This document shows, piece after piece, positions 46,152 to 56,050 of a stretch of 64,000 nucleotides of DNA. Where the stretch lies: contig NZ_VEIO01000001.1 in the NCBI RefSeq assembly GCF_007680605.1, positions 3,105,276-3,169,275 on the forward strand. The letters run 5' to 3'. Source of the stretch: Paenibacillus xylanexedens. GTDB taxonomy: Bacteria; Bacillota; Bacilli; Paenibacillales; Paenibacillaceae. Positions within the stretch are counted from its first letter, which is position 1. Each line of letters begins with the position of its first letter. The position numbers and the translations under genes were made by a program. The notes below the pieces were generated by a model. That model did no database searches and had not been told where the DNA came from. It worked only from the letters and a program-made list of their open reading frames with translations.

Positions 46152-46180
46152 TCATTATGAGGAAATGTATGCGGTTTCAA
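46152..46180 (-). promoter_or_regulatory. Candidate promoter of the sugar ABC operon
   Basis: Minus-strand TTGAAA (46180-46175) and TAATGA (46157-46152) are 17 bp apart. It lies between the response regulator gene and the binding-protein start. A 7-bp stem AGGAGGT/ACCTCCT directly follows the regulator stop. Confidence 0.45.
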
Positions 46181-46255
46181 AATAAACAGATTTAAGCATC
46201 TCCCCCCCTTAATTGCAGGAGGTCTTGAACCGGATCATACCTCCTTATATATGCT

Positions 46256-47809
46256 CTACCTAGCATGCTTAAGGCGATACTCAGCCGGCTTCAGCCCTGT
46301 TCTTCGCTCAAATTGTTTTAGAAAATGCTGGTAGCTCTTATAACCAACCTGCTCTGCAATCGCACAAGAAGCATCGTCCGAATCTCTGAGCAATCTTATC
46401 GCTTCCTCTATCCTTAGATCATGTACCATATCGAGAACACCCTTGCCATATTTGCGCATAAAAGATTGACCCAGATGCACAGGATGCATGAAAAAACGTT
46501 CAGCCAGCTCCTTAATGGTAAAGGTCTCTCTAAAATGCTCCTGCAAGTACTCAGCTACCATCGCCTGTGTTCCGCCAAGCTGTTTTTGACGTAGAGACGA
46601 TGCCACAGCTTGACACTTCAGGCAAAAGCTTTCCAGCATACTCGCTGAATTTTCGATGTTCCAGTGATACCGGTCATCGGAATGAAAGGCTGTATCCAGC
46701 AACAGATCCTTCGTTTCTCCTCCAAGCTCCTTGCATAGAGAAAAACCACGGAATAAAATTTGGGTCATGAATATGTGCACAAATTCAGGCGCAGTCTTGT
46801 TCATTACAAATTGATGGAATGCTTCTCTAACCGACAGACTTAATTGTTCTGGCGAACCGTTCTCCAGATGCTCCATAATGAGATCCACTTCACGGAGAGA
46901 TTCGGGATTAAATCTTAGACGTTGTTCCTGAAGATCTTCGGCGAATAGCAAATTCCCTTGGTGCAGAAACAAAAAACGCTCCGTTTCGACAGCCATACTT
47001 CTGGAAAGAGATAAGGCTTCCGGTTGCTGCACAGGTAGACCTACGGCACACTGTACTCCGTCCGGAACAACTCCATTCAAGACAGACAACAACCTTTCCG
47101 CAAAATCCCGATGGCTTCTTCCTTCCCATGTTTCTGGTTCTGAAGAACCTTCCCCCCATACAATGCCGCAGGTATCCAGTTCATTTTCCACCACATAACA
47201 GCACGGTTCACGGCTCACGGTCTCATGAATCATCGAGCGAATCTGTCCAGAATCAGCACGCTGAAATCTTATTTTCACATACGTCCATTTCTGAGCTTGT
47301 TCATACAAATCGGCGATATCATGAGCCATCTGTTCTGCATCCTCAACTTCCTGTCCAGTGGCCAGTGCAGCCAAAACATGACGGGTTTCCTGCACTTTCG
47401 CCTGTTCTCGAACACTCTCGCGCTGCTGCTTCTCCTTCAACTCCTGCGCCAGTCTCTCCAGCATATCGTCCGCTTCCATCGTATCCACAGGTTTGGTTAA
47501 ATAATTGCTGACGCCAAGACGAATGGCCTGCCTCGCGTAATTAAAATCGCTGTAACCACTTGTAATGACAAACATGGTGGAATCATGCCCCAGACGACGT
47601 GCCTCTTCAATCAATTCCAGCCCGTTCATCGCTGGCATATGAATATCCGTGACAACCAGATCAGGTTTACTCGTACGGATCGCTTCGACTGCCTCTTCTC
47701 CATTGGTGCACACACCGTTAATTTCGAATCCGAATTTTCGCCAATCAATTAACAACTGCAGACCTTCAATCGCAAACGGTTCATCATCGACCAGTAATAC
47801 TTTATACAT
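46256..47809 (-). CDS. YesN-type response regulator, AraC output domain
   Basis: 517 residues. The receiver domain (1-120) has phospho-acceptor D55 in VVTDIHMP and K107 in LTKP. A variable middle precedes a C-terminal AraC/XylS double helix-turn-helix (about 415-517; YKSYQHFLKQFERRTGLKPAEYR). It lies right upstream of the sugar-binding lipoprotein and should activate it. Only 25 bp from the histidine kinase gene. Confidence 0.94.
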   Translation of the reverse strand: MYKVLLVDDEPFAIEGLQLLIDWRKFGFEINGVCTNGEEAVEAIRTSKPDLVVTDIHMPAMNGLELIEEARRLGHDSTMFVITSGYSDFNYARQAIRLGVSNYLTKPVDTMEADDMLERLAQELKEKQQRESVREQAKVQETRHVLAALATGQEVEDAEQMAHDIADLYEQAQKWTYVKIRFQRADSGQIRSMIHETVSREPCCYVVENELDTCGIVWGEGSSEPETWEGRSHRDFAERLLSVLNGVVPDGVQCAVGLPVQQPEALSLSRSMAVETERFLFLHQGNLLFAEDLQEQRLRFNPESLREVDLIMEHLENGSPEQLSLSVREAFHQFVMNKTAPEFVHIFMTQILFRGFSLCKELGGETKDLLLDTAFHSDDRYHWNIENSASMLESFCLKCQAVASSLRQKQLGGTQAMVAEYLQEHFRETFTIKELAERFFMHPVHLGQSFMRKYGKGVLDMVHDLRIEEAIRLLRDSDDASCAIAEQVGYKSYQHFLKQFERRTGLKPAEYRLKHAR

Positions 47810-47834
47810 CTCCCTGTCCCCCTTTGTTCATCAG

Positions 47835-49580
47835 TCACAGTCTGTCTGTCGGAATATGAAATCCCGCTTCTGTACCGCTGCCCTTCTCACTGCGTATTGT
47901 GAACGTTGCATCCCCTTCATAAAATAATTCCAGGCGGCGATAGACATTACGAATACCCACATGTGAACCGTCCTTCGCCTGATCCGAGCGTACATCCTGT
48001 ATTAATTGCCTCAGTTTATCCTGCTCCATCCCGATCCCGTTATCGATAACACGAATAACCAGACCGGATTCACCCAGCTTTGCGGTAATATGAATTAATC
48101 GTCCAGTCTTGCGTGCTTGCAAACCATGTTTGCACGCATTTTCCACCAGCGGCTGAATACTCATGCGTGGAATACGTTTGCCTGCAGCATTTGGATCAAT
48201 ATCCAGAGTATAATCAAACAACTCTCCGAACCTGAATTTCTCAATTTGAAGATAAAGTGTTGTGAACTGCAGCTCCTCTTCGAGCGGGATCAGGTTGTCT
48301 GATCTGCTGAGCAACTGTCTCATGAGTAAAGATAAGCTTTTAATAATTTCAGATACTTCGGTATAGCCGTTTTTAGTACTCACGACGAGCAGTGCGTTCA
48401 GTGTATTAAACAGAAAATGTGGATTCATCTGGCTCTGGAGCATAGATAACTCCGTTCGGACTTGATCCAGTTCGAGATCCTTGTGCCTGATCTCCAGTTT
48501 GTATACGTCGTTAATCAGGGAATGGATTTTGCTGATCATCATATTAAACGTGCGGATTAACCCGCCAATCTCGTCCCGACCTTCCTGGATCTCGATCAGG
48601 TCAAAACGTTCATTCCGCACTTTCTCCATATGCCGTGACAATTTACGGATACGGTAGTGGTACGAGCGCAGAATAAAGTAAATGAGCACCGAAGGTACAA
48701 TGACACTGATGACCGCGAGCCACAAAATAGAATTACGAGCTTCGTCCAACAACTGATCCACATGCCGCGTATCCGCAACCCCGATCAGCTTCCAGCCATC
48801 CAGATAAGCCAGATTACCAAGTGACTTCTCCATGATATATTCGGACTTCGTATCGGAAGACCATCCCTCTGCCGGGAAACGTGCACTGGAAACGACCGGA
48901 CGGCTATTTCCGTCCACAAGCCTAAGCTGCAGGCTGTTTGTCTCCCGATTAAGGATGCTGTAGATGCGATTCACTTCGAGATCAATTTTGGAATACTTCG
49001 CATAGTTAGCATATGAAGTAAATGTCTTCATTTTCCCAATGACACTGATTCGTTTCCCTCGGCTAAATCCAGACTGTTCTTCGTAATCAATAACTAAAAT
49101 ATCACCGTTTGCGTGATTTAACTGCTCCATGCCCGGCAACGATGTCTTTTTGTCCTTCATGACGATGTAATGACTGCCCGTCTGAATCGTATCGTTATCC
49201 GTAAAAATTCGGACTTCCAAAATATTGGCCGACATATACCGTGTCAATTTATCACGCAAGAAAACATGATACTCGTTGTAATAATCCACAGGTGACGCGT
49301 AGGTACGATCCAGGGCCTCATACAAGGAATCATCCGCGGCAATCATACGGCTTAGCGCCACGCTCTCGTCAATCATACCGACCAACTCTCCTGCGGCCCT
49401 GTCAATCGATTTGCGCAGATTTTCCTGTTCCCTTACTTTGATATCTGCAGATGTTCGTTGATAAAAAAACAGATTAATCGCAATAATTGGAAGAAGAATA
49501 CTGACCACATAGATCAGCAGAAACTTATATCGAAGGGGGATATCGTTTACCGTATGAAAAGTCCTCTTTTTCTTATGCAC
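47835..49580 (-). CDS. YesM-type sensor histidine kinase
   Basis: 581 residues from GTG 49580, preceded by AAGGG within the end of the upstream gene. Two membrane helices (about 16-38 and 285-305) enclose an extracellular sensor, then HAMP, then the LytS/YesM histidine kinase domain with phospho-His in QMNPHFLFNTLNAL and ATP-binding VENACKHG and DNGIGM. It likely senses a plant oligosaccharide with help from the binding protein. Response regulator genes lie on both sides. Confidence 0.94.
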   Translation of the reverse strand: MHKKKRTFHTVNDIPLRYKFLLIYVVSILLPIIAINLFFYQRTSADIKVREQENLRKSIDRAAGELVGMIDESVALSRMIAADDSLYEALDRTYASPVDYYNEYHVFLRDKLTRYMSANILEVRIFTDNDTIQTGSHYIVMKDKKTSLPGMEQLNHANGDILVIDYEEQSGFSRGKRISVIGKMKTFTSYANYAKYSKIDLEVNRIYSILNRETNSLQLRLVDGNSRPVVSSARFPAEGWSSDTKSEYIMEKSLGNLAYLDGWKLIGVADTRHVDQLLDEARNSILWLAVISVIVPSVLIYFILRSYHYRIRKLSRHMEKVRNERFDLIEIQEGRDEIGGLIRTFNMMISKIHSLINDVYKLEIRHKDLELDQVRTELSMLQSQMNPHFLFNTLNALLVVSTKNGYTEVSEIIKSLSLLMRQLLSRSDNLIPLEEELQFTTLYLQIEKFRFGELFDYTLDIDPNAAGKRIPRMSIQPLVENACKHGLQARKTGRLIHITAKLGESGLVIRVIDNGIGMEQDKLRQLIQDVRSDQAKDGSHVGIRNVYRRLELFYEGDATFTIRSEKGSGTEAGFHIPTDRL

Positions 49581-49584
49581 ATAA

Positions 49585-50703
49585 TCACCCTTGGTTGTTG
49601 TTTTTATATAGAGATGGAAGCTCTCCTGTAAGCGCTTTAAATTTCTCCGTAAAATACTCCGCATCATGATAACCCAATTCAAATGCAATATCTGAGATTT
49701 TCATATTGGTTCGGCGGAGCATCCTGCGTGCCTCTTCAATACGAAGACGATGAACATACTCACTGAAGCTGACTCCCATCTCACGCTTGAACTGCTGGCC
49801 TAGATAAGCCGCATTGACATGAATGTGATTGGCGAGCTGCTGCAGCTTGATTTTGGTACGATAATGCTCCTTCAGATACTGTACGGCTTCTGCCACCAGC
49901 CCACTGGAACCCGGATCAGCCTGAGCCATTGAGGCAAACGTTTCCGTAATCCGAATAAACAATTTCTTCAAGTCCCCCATGAACCAACTCTCTGTATGAT
50001 GCCAAGTCCGGACTTGGAGAAGAGTCTGATCTGCTCCGATCATGCTATATCTGCGTAGCAGTTCTCCATGGATGTATCTGACTGCGCTTTGAGCCCAGAT
50101 CATCGCGGCCCGTGATTCTTGCATGTCCTGTAACATATCATCAACAGTGCGAGTAACGCCTGTTACATCTCCTGCCTCAATTAAAGCGATAAATTGCCGC
50201 GCGCGCGATGCCATTTTCTCCAGATCCGCCTCATCCAGCATGCCGTCCTCATCCGTATTTGTGTCCAACATCTCCATGGCATGATATTGCTCTTGCACAA
50301 GCTTGGTCTCTGTTTCCTGCCGCTGTGTATCCAGCGGTACGATCAGGTTCCGTAATAACTCGTGAATTTCTTCTGGCACCAAAGGTTTGAGCACATATTC
50401 ATTCACCCGATATCGTATCGCCTGCTGTGCATAACCAAACTCGGAATACCCTGTTACGATCACGATCTGGGAATCATATTTTAAGTCTTCACGCATGGTT
50501 CGGATCAATCCCAGTCCATCAAGCACAGGCATCTGGATATCGGTTACCACCAAATCCGGATTTACATGATTGATCAGTTCCAGTGCTTCCTCTCCATCGG
50601 TCGCAGTTCCACACAACTCATATCCGCAGCCTTGCCAATCGATCATCGTTTTCCAGCCTTCCAGCATAAACGGCTCATCATCTGCTACAATGACCTTGTA
50701 CAT
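49585..50703 (-). CDS. Second YesN-type response regulator
   Basis: 372 residues. Receiver domain with D55 in VVTDIQMP and a lysine in VLKPL, then an AraC-type double helix-turn-helix at the C-terminus (YHDAEYFTEKFKALTGELP). ATG at 50703 follows AGGTGAATCC; GTG 3 codons earlier is an alternative. It stops 4 bases before the kinase start, so it is coupled to it. Having two regulators flank one kinase is unusual. Confidence 0.92.
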   Translation of the reverse strand: MYKVIVADDEPFMLEGWKTMIDWQGCGYELCGTATDGEEALELINHVNPDLVVTDIQMPVLDGLGLIRTMREDLKYDSQIVIVTGYSEFGYAQQAIRYRVNEYVLKPLVPEEIHELLRNLIVPLDTQRQETETKLVQEQYHAMEMLDTNTDEDGMLDEADLEKMASRARQFIALIEAGDVTGVTRTVDDMLQDMQESRAAMIWAQSAVRYIHGELLRRYSMIGADQTLLQVRTWHHTESWFMGDLKKLFIRITETFASMAQADPGSSGLVAEAVQYLKEHYRTKIKLQQLANHIHVNAAYLGQQFKREMGVSFSEYVHRLRIEEARRMLRRTNMKISDIAFELGYHDAEYFTEKFKALTGELPSLYKNNNQG

Positions 50704-50808
50704 TGGATTCACCTGCCATTTCCCCTTTTTTTCTCCAGTATGGCATCGTACCGTGCATGTGACAATGCTATTATTCGAATAAATCTGCTCTATATATAAG
50801 ATACTTCA

Positions 50809-50858
50809 AAAAAGCCTTACAGGCTCGCCCTTTTTATGGGGTCCGCATGTAAGGCTTT
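50809..50858 (-). terminator. Terminator after the xylanase gene
   Basis: AAAGCCTTACA pairs with TGTAAGGCTTT; the minus strand ends in TTTTTT. Confidence 0.8.
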
Positions 50859-50944
50859 GATTCCAAAACACGCAGTAGAGCGCTGCATGCTTAGCTTAAA
50901 CGTATAGCTAAATCGTGCCTGAACTTTTGCTTTAAGTCTTCTTC

Positions 50945-51943
50945 TTACTTTTCCCCGAGAATGCGCCAAAATGAACCCTTCGGTTGCTGCTTGGTATCGA
51001 ACACAAATGGCCAGTTTTTACGCCCGCGTACCGGGAAATGATCCAACCATGTATAATGATCAGCCACACCCCAGAACGTTACAGAAGTGATATTGGATTG
51101 ATAATCCCGAAACAGCTTGAAAATCTCCTCATACCGTTTCTCCTGAAGCTCCATCATCTCAGACGTTGGCTCTGTCAGATCAGTGCGCGTATCATCATGT
51201 TGAAACACGGATACATCCAATTCAGTGACGTGAAGCTGCACATCCAGTGAAGCATAACGTTCAATGGCCTGACGAATCTCTTCAATGGACGGACCATGAA
51301 TATTCCAATGACCCTGCATACCAATGCCATGAACCGGAACCCCTTGCTCCAGCAGCGATCGAACCAGATTGTAAATTTTCTCCCGTTTGACCGGATTAGT
51401 CTCGTTGTAATCATTGTAGAACAGCAGTGCGTCAGGATCAGCTTCATGTGCCATATTGAATGCTTGCGCCAGGTAATCTTCTCCAAGCAATTGCAGCCAT
51501 TTGGTATCTCGCATAATCAGATCGGTCTTATCTTCAATCGCCTCGTTCACCACGTCCCATGCGTAGATCTGTCCTTTGTAACGACCAACGACGGTATCGA
51601 TATGCTGCTTCAACCGGGACAACATCAGTTCTCTCGAAGCCGGGCCGCCGGAAGCATCCTCAAACACCCACGCTGGTGTCTGGTTGTGCCATACCAGGGT
51701 ATGACCACGAACACCTATTGCACGGCCAACGGCAAAATCAACGATCTCATCTGCTGCCTCAAACGTATATTCATGCTCTCGCGGATGAACCTCTTCAAAC
51801 TTCATCTGATTCTCCGCAGTGACACTGTTATAGTGCTTCGCAATAAATTCTCCTTCGGATTGTAACATTCTCGTATGTACTGCTGCACCTATTTTGAATG
51901 CATCGGCATAAGCAGTATGTAGGGACGGAATTTCGGTAGACAT
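50945..51943 (-). CDS. GH10 endo-1,4-beta-xylanase, intracellular
   Basis: 332 residues cutting beta-1,4-xylan oligomers. GH10 motifs: HTLVWHNQTP (81-90), acid/base E134 in WDVVNEAI, and nucleophile E241 in HVTELDV. There is no signal peptide, so it acts on imported oligosaccharides, like the XynA2-type enzymes of aldouronate loci. ATG at 51943 follows GAGGAGGAACCAGG; the frame stays open 60 codons upstream without a ribosome site. Upstream lies a candidate cre site. It lies beside the sensor/transporter cluster. Confidence 0.94.
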   Translation of the reverse strand: MSTEIPSLHTAYADAFKIGAAVHTRMLQSEGEFIAKHYNSVTAENQMKFEEVHPREHEYTFEAADEIVDFAVGRAIGVRGHTLVWHNQTPAWVFEDASGGPASRELMLSRLKQHIDTVVGRYKGQIYAWDVVNEAIEDKTDLIMRDTKWLQLLGEDYLAQAFNMAHEADPDALLFYNDYNETNPVKREKIYNLVRSLLEQGVPVHGIGMQGHWNIHGPSIEEIRQAIERYASLDVQLHVTELDVSVFQHDDTRTDLTEPTSEMMELQEKRYEEIFKLFRDYQSNITSVTFWGVADHYTWLDHFPVRGRKNWPFVFDTKQQPKGSFWRILGEK

Positions 51944-51987
51944 CCTGGTTCCTCCTCGCAGATTTGTTTCTTCATCATAACGGAAAA

Positions 51988-52001
51988 TGAATACGCTTTC
52001 C
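51988..52001 (-). promoter_or_regulatory. Candidate cre (CcpA) site of the xylanase gene
   Basis: Minus strand GGAAAGCGTATTCA differs from the cre consensus TGNAANCGNWNNCW only at the first base. It would place the xylanase under carbon catabolite repression. Confidence 0.5.
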
Positions 52002-52077
52002 CTGAACAAAATAAACCTTCTCCCCCCTGAAATTCTACCAATTTCAGCACAAAAGAAAGAAGCGCAGGCAATATACG

Positions 52078-52425
52078 TTATAACTTGTCTATCTGTAGCA
52101 AAGTCACTTGCTTCACTGTACATGCCTGGCTGACTTGTTCTTCGGAGAGAACATTAAGCTTGATCAGGCTTTTCAGCTTATGGCTATCCACCTTGGACAG
52201 CAACCTCCAGATCTCCGGATCAGGCAACGATGCATACAGCTTCTGATCGTCATATTCCTTGCGGTGCTGGAGAACCGTTTTCACCTTATATCCGCCTACT
52301 TCGGTCTCATATACGCCTTGCTCTTCACAGTACGCCACAATCTCATCTCTCAATACTGATAACTGTTGTTCGATCTCTTTCTGCTGCTGTTTCAGTTCGA
52401 AGTAAGTCTGTACCTTCTGTTCCAT
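52078..52425 (-). CDS. Hypothetical coiled-coil protein, 115 residues
   Basis: Begins with a heptad-like helix (YFELKQQQKEIEQQLSVLRD) followed by a small alpha/beta part (GGYKVKTVLQHRKEYDDQKL). No membrane segment and no recognised family. GAGGAGCGTG precedes the ATG. It ends about 135 bp upstream of the xylanase start. Confidence 0.6.
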   Translation of the reverse strand: MEQKVQTYFELKQQQKEIEQQLSVLRDEIVAYCEEQGVYETEVGGYKVKTVLQHRKEYDDQKLYASLPDPEIWRLLSKVDSHKLKSLIKLNVLSEEQVSQACTVKQVTLLQIDKL

Positions 52426-52569
52426 AATTCATCACGCTCCTCTACTACCATAGGTATGCAGAAGATGAGAATTTAGGACAGGCTTGTAGACTACCTTGAA
52501 AGGATATTCCGAATACCAAATCGTAATTTTAGGACTTTAAGGAAAGATTCTATAGAGGGAGTATTTCAA

Positions 52570-53442
52570 TTACAACAAGTCGGCTTGTAAGTAAGGGTTA
52601 TGAGTAGCTATATCTAATACTCGCCGCATGACTTCTGCATTTCTCGGAACATCTCCTTCACGCGAGAGCAACACCCAGCGTAACCAGGCCAATGCTTCAA
52701 ACCCTTCTTCCTCATCCAGCAAATTGCCGGCAACCGCTCGTAATTCGGCTTGATAAATCATTCCATACTTTTCCCCGTTATAGATCGTGATTAGAAAAAC
52801 AGACCATGCCGCATCATATCTCGTGTCTCCGTACTGTCCGTTGGTCCAGTCTATGACGGTGTATTTTCCATTGATCTCTACAATATTCCCTAGGTTATAG
52901 TCACCATGAATGAAGTGATCCTGTCTGATCTTTACACGCTTCATCAAGTCATGAACAATGTAATGGATATCTTCGTGCTTAGTAATCTGAGGAAAAAAAT
53001 AGTCGACAAAATTGTAATGAGGAATGTAATCTTGTTTGTCCTCTTCCGTTTGCGACTCTTTAACACCGATTGGATGCTGGTGGATATCATTTAAATTCTG
53101 AGCGATCCTTCTTAATATTTCTTGATCTAGCCGGGTCACCGGCACACCATCGTAACTTGTGAGTAGCACTTGATTCTGGTGCTGATCTATCCCCCAGCCA
53201 TATGGCCTGGATACCTGAATCCCGCTTTGTGTGAGACTATGCAACAACTGATATTGTTTTCTAATATCCGGACGAGACTCCTTATTCCAGATCTTCAGTA
53301 CATACGGCTGATCATGAAGTTCAACACGCATAACATCCGCTTCCATTCCAGGCTTAAGCGGGGCCATCCGATGCTCCTGTCCTATTCCCTGCCGAATCGC
53401 TTCATCCAGTTGAACCCAGCGGATACTGCTAAGTTGTATCAC
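52570..53442 (-). CDS. Aminoglycoside-phosphotransferase-like kinase
   Basis: 290 residues of the APH/choline-kinase fold. Catalytic loop FIHGDYNLGNIV (HGDxxxxN) and metal motif VIDWTNGQYGDTRYD are present; the N-terminal lobe has LKPGMEADVMRVELHDQPYVLKIW. Could phosphorylate a small metabolite or confer drug tolerance; substrate unknown. It lies 11 bp after the DinB gene upstream, probably one operon. Confidence 0.85.
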   Translation of the reverse strand: MIQLSSIRWVQLDEAIRQGIGQEHRMAPLKPGMEADVMRVELHDQPYVLKIWNKESRPDIRKQYQLLHSLTQSGIQVSRPYGWGIDQHQNQVLLTSYDGVPVTRLDQEILRRIAQNLNDIHQHPIGVKESQTEEDKQDYIPHYNFVDYFFPQITKHEDIHYIVHDLMKRVKIRQDHFIHGDYNLGNIVEINGKYTVIDWTNGQYGDTRYDAAWSVFLITIYNGEKYGMIYQAELRAVAGNLLDEEEGFEALAWLRWVLLSREGDVPRNAEVMRRVLDIATHNPYLQADLL

Positions 53443-53453
53443 TTATACTCACC

Positions 53454-53948
53454 TCACGGCTCTTCAACATGGTCAGGTTCGATCAATCCTTTGCCTATAA
53501 CATTAGCAGATACGGGCTCTCGGCCAAGTTCTCTTGCCCATACGGATAACTGCCCTATATGATGAATTTCATGTGCAATTACATGACGCATAACTTCGCC
53601 CCAGGCATCGATATGCACGTGTCCGTCGGTTCGGCGGTCGATGTAAGTTCTCTTTTCCATGCTCGGCTCCCACGCTAGAACAAATGCTTCTACGTCCTGA
53701 TGCAGCTTGCGGTCCAGATCACGCACAGCTTCGAGCGTCTGATAGTTTGCAAAATCCTCCGCATTATCCGGTTTTCCTTGTAGCAGTTGAAGCCAGCTCC
53801 ACTCGACATCTATAATATGAAAAAAAGTCTTTAGGATGCTTCCCACGCCACCTGTACGTGGTCGAAGCAATTCTTCTGGCGGCAGGTCTACACACCACGC
53901 ATACCACTGTTCACGCACGATCCAGTTATAACGAAAAAAGGTTTCCAT
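53454..53948 (-). CDS. DinB-family protein
   Basis: 164 residues, four-helix bundle. Metal-binding histidines are likely H48 (FFHIID) and the pair in RHVIAHEIHHIGQLS. The family includes thiol S-transferases and DNA-damage-inducible DinB. Directly precedes the phosphotransferase gene. Confidence 0.85.
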   Translation of the reverse strand: METFFRYNWIVREQWYAWCVDLPPEELLRPRTGGVGSILKTFFHIIDVEWSWLQLLQGKPDNAEDFANYQTLEAVRDLDRKLHQDVEAFVLAWEPSMEKRTYIDRRTDGHVHIDAWGEVMRHVIAHEIHHIGQLSVWARELGREPVSANVIGKGLIEPDHVEEP

Positions 53949-54015
53949 ACCGTAGCCCCCTATGTTGCTGTACTCAGGTCATTATAGCTTCGTGATCAAT
54001 TCAAGAAATCATTAT

Positions 54016-54306
54016 TCACTCCACTGATTGCTTAGTTAATCTTTTTTTGATATAGACAATCACATGTATTCCAGCATAAATAAACAGGACATTCACGAAA
54101 TATACCAGTAAATTAATATGCATATCCGATATAAACCATGTCGATCCACTCGAATTCGAGGTATGGTAATCCGTCAAAAAACGAAGCGGGAATCCATACT
54201 CGGTTCGTAAAATTTTGTTATCGTTATTCAGCGTTCCTGGAAGAAAAAATACAGCCAATACAGCAAGCCAAGCCGAAAGATTGAATATTTTTATGTGTAT
54301 CTTCAT
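54016..54306 (-). CDS. Small membrane protein
   Basis: 96 residues, two membrane helices (about 10-24 and 66-86). Its start overlaps the stop of the upstream gene (TAATG), so the two are coupled. Family not recognised. Confidence 0.65.
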   Translation of the reverse strand: MKIHIKIFNLSAWLAVLAVFFLPGTLNNDNKILRTEYGFPLRFLTDYHTSNSSGSTWFISDMHINLLVYFVNVLFIYAGIHVIVYIKKRLTKQSVE

Positions 54307-54815
54307 TACGTATCCTCCTGTTCCTCCTTCGCCAGATTTCCTCCGTAATAGGTTCCTTCCAGCTCTTGATCCAGATAATTCTCCAACGCCTGATGATGCA
54401 GCGCATACCTCGAAATTTTGCTAAAACGGCCAATCTTCGTAACATAAATCTGTTTGCCGTTGTACTGTATCATGACTTGAGTGTTATGCTTCAATCTCAG
54501 AGCGATGCCCATATGAATGCTACCCTCAATGTGTTCTACAGCTGTCTTCGCTGACGCTGGAGCTTCATTCAACCAATCAATAACTCTGCTTGTTTCCTCT
54601 TCATTTAAAACAGCCTCATCAAAACGGATCAGTACTCCGCTGCCACCCTTGGCATATATCGCTTTGCTCGTATCTGCACGGACAACCTCCGCGCTAGATA
54701 AAGGGGCTTCGACATCCACAAACCAGTTGTTCATATATATGAAGTACAGGGCTAACGCAGCTACTACAGTGCCCGTAACCAACCAAAATCGTTTGATATT
54801 TCGTGTGTTATTCAT
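54306..54815 (-). CDS. Membrane-anchored hypothetical protein
   Basis: 169 residues with one N-terminal membrane helix (about 10-27) and an extracytoplasmic part of mixed alpha/beta type. No enzyme motif. Follows 6 bp after the isochorismatase-like gene and overlaps the small membrane gene behind it. Confidence 0.65.
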   Translation of the reverse strand: MNNTRNIKRFWLVTGTVVAALALYFIYMNNWFVDVEAPLSSAEVVRADTSKAIYAKGGSGVLIRFDEAVLNEEETSRVIDWLNEAPASAKTAVEHIEGSIHMGIALRLKHNTQVMIQYNGKQIYVTKIGRFSKISRYALHHQALENYLDQELEGTYYGGNLAKEEQEDT

Positions 54816-54821
54816 TCTTCA

Positions 54822-55346
54822 TCACCTCGTAATGTGTGCCATATCCACCACATGAGCAAACATGCTCAGCACCGAATTATGATGTTCAATAATTTGCTCT
54901 GCCCGGAGCACACTAGAGTTCCATGTACTGTGGGCATCTCGTATGAGTTGCACTGTATATCCCAAACTAAACGCTCTACGGCAAGTGGTATCCACACATA
55001 GCTCTGTCTGCATACCTGTAAGAATCAGCTTGGTTACACCGAATTCCTGCAATATCGCTTGTAGATTTGTTTCATGAAACGAATCCGGGGTTTCTTTTTC
55101 AACTATCAGATCACCTTCAAGCGGTGCAATAGACGGATGAATCTCCCATCCTGCTGTTCCGCGCTCCAGCGGACTCCCTGTTCCTTCACTGTGCTGTATA
55201 TAAATGACACGATGTCCCACATCACGGGCCGCCCCAATAAGCTTCTGAATGTTTCTTAGTAACTGCTCGCCCTGATATACCGGATCTGACTCATCGAACA
55301 TGGCTCTTTGCACATCAATAATAACCAATGCTGTATGATCTGCCAT
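54822..55346 (-). CDS. Isochorismatase-family cysteine hydrolase
   Basis: 174 residues. The catalytic triad D11, K84, C117 is in place (VIIDVQ, VEKETPDSF, GMQTELCVDTTC). Enzymes of this family hydrolyse amides or vinyl ethers such as nicotinamide or isochorismate; substrate here unknown. ATG 55346 follows AGGAGGAATGCATA; the earlier in-frame ATG has no ribosome site. Confidence 0.88.
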   Translation of the reverse strand: MADHTALVIIDVQRAMFDESDPVYQGEQLLRNIQKLIGAARDVGHRVIYIQHSEGTGSPLERGTAGWEIHPSIAPLEGDLIVEKETPDSFHETNLQAILQEFGVTKLILTGMQTELCVDTTCRRAFSLGYTVQLIRDAHSTWNSSVLRAEQIIEHHNSVLSMFAHVVDMAHITR

Positions 55347-55436
55347 TATGCATTCCTCCTGTTCTACTAATAAAAACAAACTGAATTGAACTTTAGTTAC
55401 AGTCTATTTTATCTTTTGTGCAGTGACAGTCTCCCT

Positions 55437-55937
55437 TCATCGATCAGTTGTATGAGTGTGGAACCATTTCCGCAACTGATTTATATGCGCCTGATGATAA
55501 CGATTGTGATCAGCCATGTGCCAAAGTCCCCAGCGAACAGAAGCTTGCTTTTCATTCCTATGCCCGAAAGTAACTACGAGATCCATATCCGCATCCGTAA
55601 GAATTGTGCATGTTTCCTGTAGCATGTTCATGATCAACTGATGTTGAGAAATAAGTGTGTCTCTGGATATCCCCGCTATGAAAGGAAGTTTGTTGTTTTC
55701 ATCAATCATGAGACCATAATGCTCCAACATATCGTGAGGTAGCGTTTGTCCTTTGATACGATACACCCAGTTCAGGTCAACGAACGTGATATGTCTCAGT
55801 AACTGAGCTGTGCTGTTGTATAGGTTACCAGGCCCTCTGTAATCGACCTCCTCTTGTGACATGGAATCCGTGATGAATTTCAGGCGATCACTGTTCTCTT
55901 TAACCGCGGCGAAAAGCATCCCCGTCACAGAAGACAT
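55437..55937 (-). CDS. DinB-family protein
   Basis: 166 residues. C-terminal GLWHMADHNRYHQAHINQL and mid-protein LLRHITFVDLN carry the metal-type histidines of the DinB bundle. ATG 55937 follows GGGGAGGAAAAT. Third DinB-type gene in this window. Confidence 0.85.
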   Translation of the reverse strand: MSSVTGMLFAAVKENSDRLKFITDSMSQEEVDYRGPGNLYNSTAQLLRHITFVDLNWVYRIKGQTLPHDMLEHYGLMIDENNKLPFIAGISRDTLISQHQLIMNMLQETCTILTDADMDLVVTFGHRNEKQASVRWGLWHMADHNRYHQAHINQLRKWFHTHTTDR

Positions 55938-56050
55938 ATTTTCCTCCCCTTTTAAATCATGAATCATGCCCTTACCTCTTCATTAAGTTATCGTTACTGT
56001 CTCTCTTTCAATAAAGACTTAATTTCCTTTAAAAACTAAACAAGAGAAGA

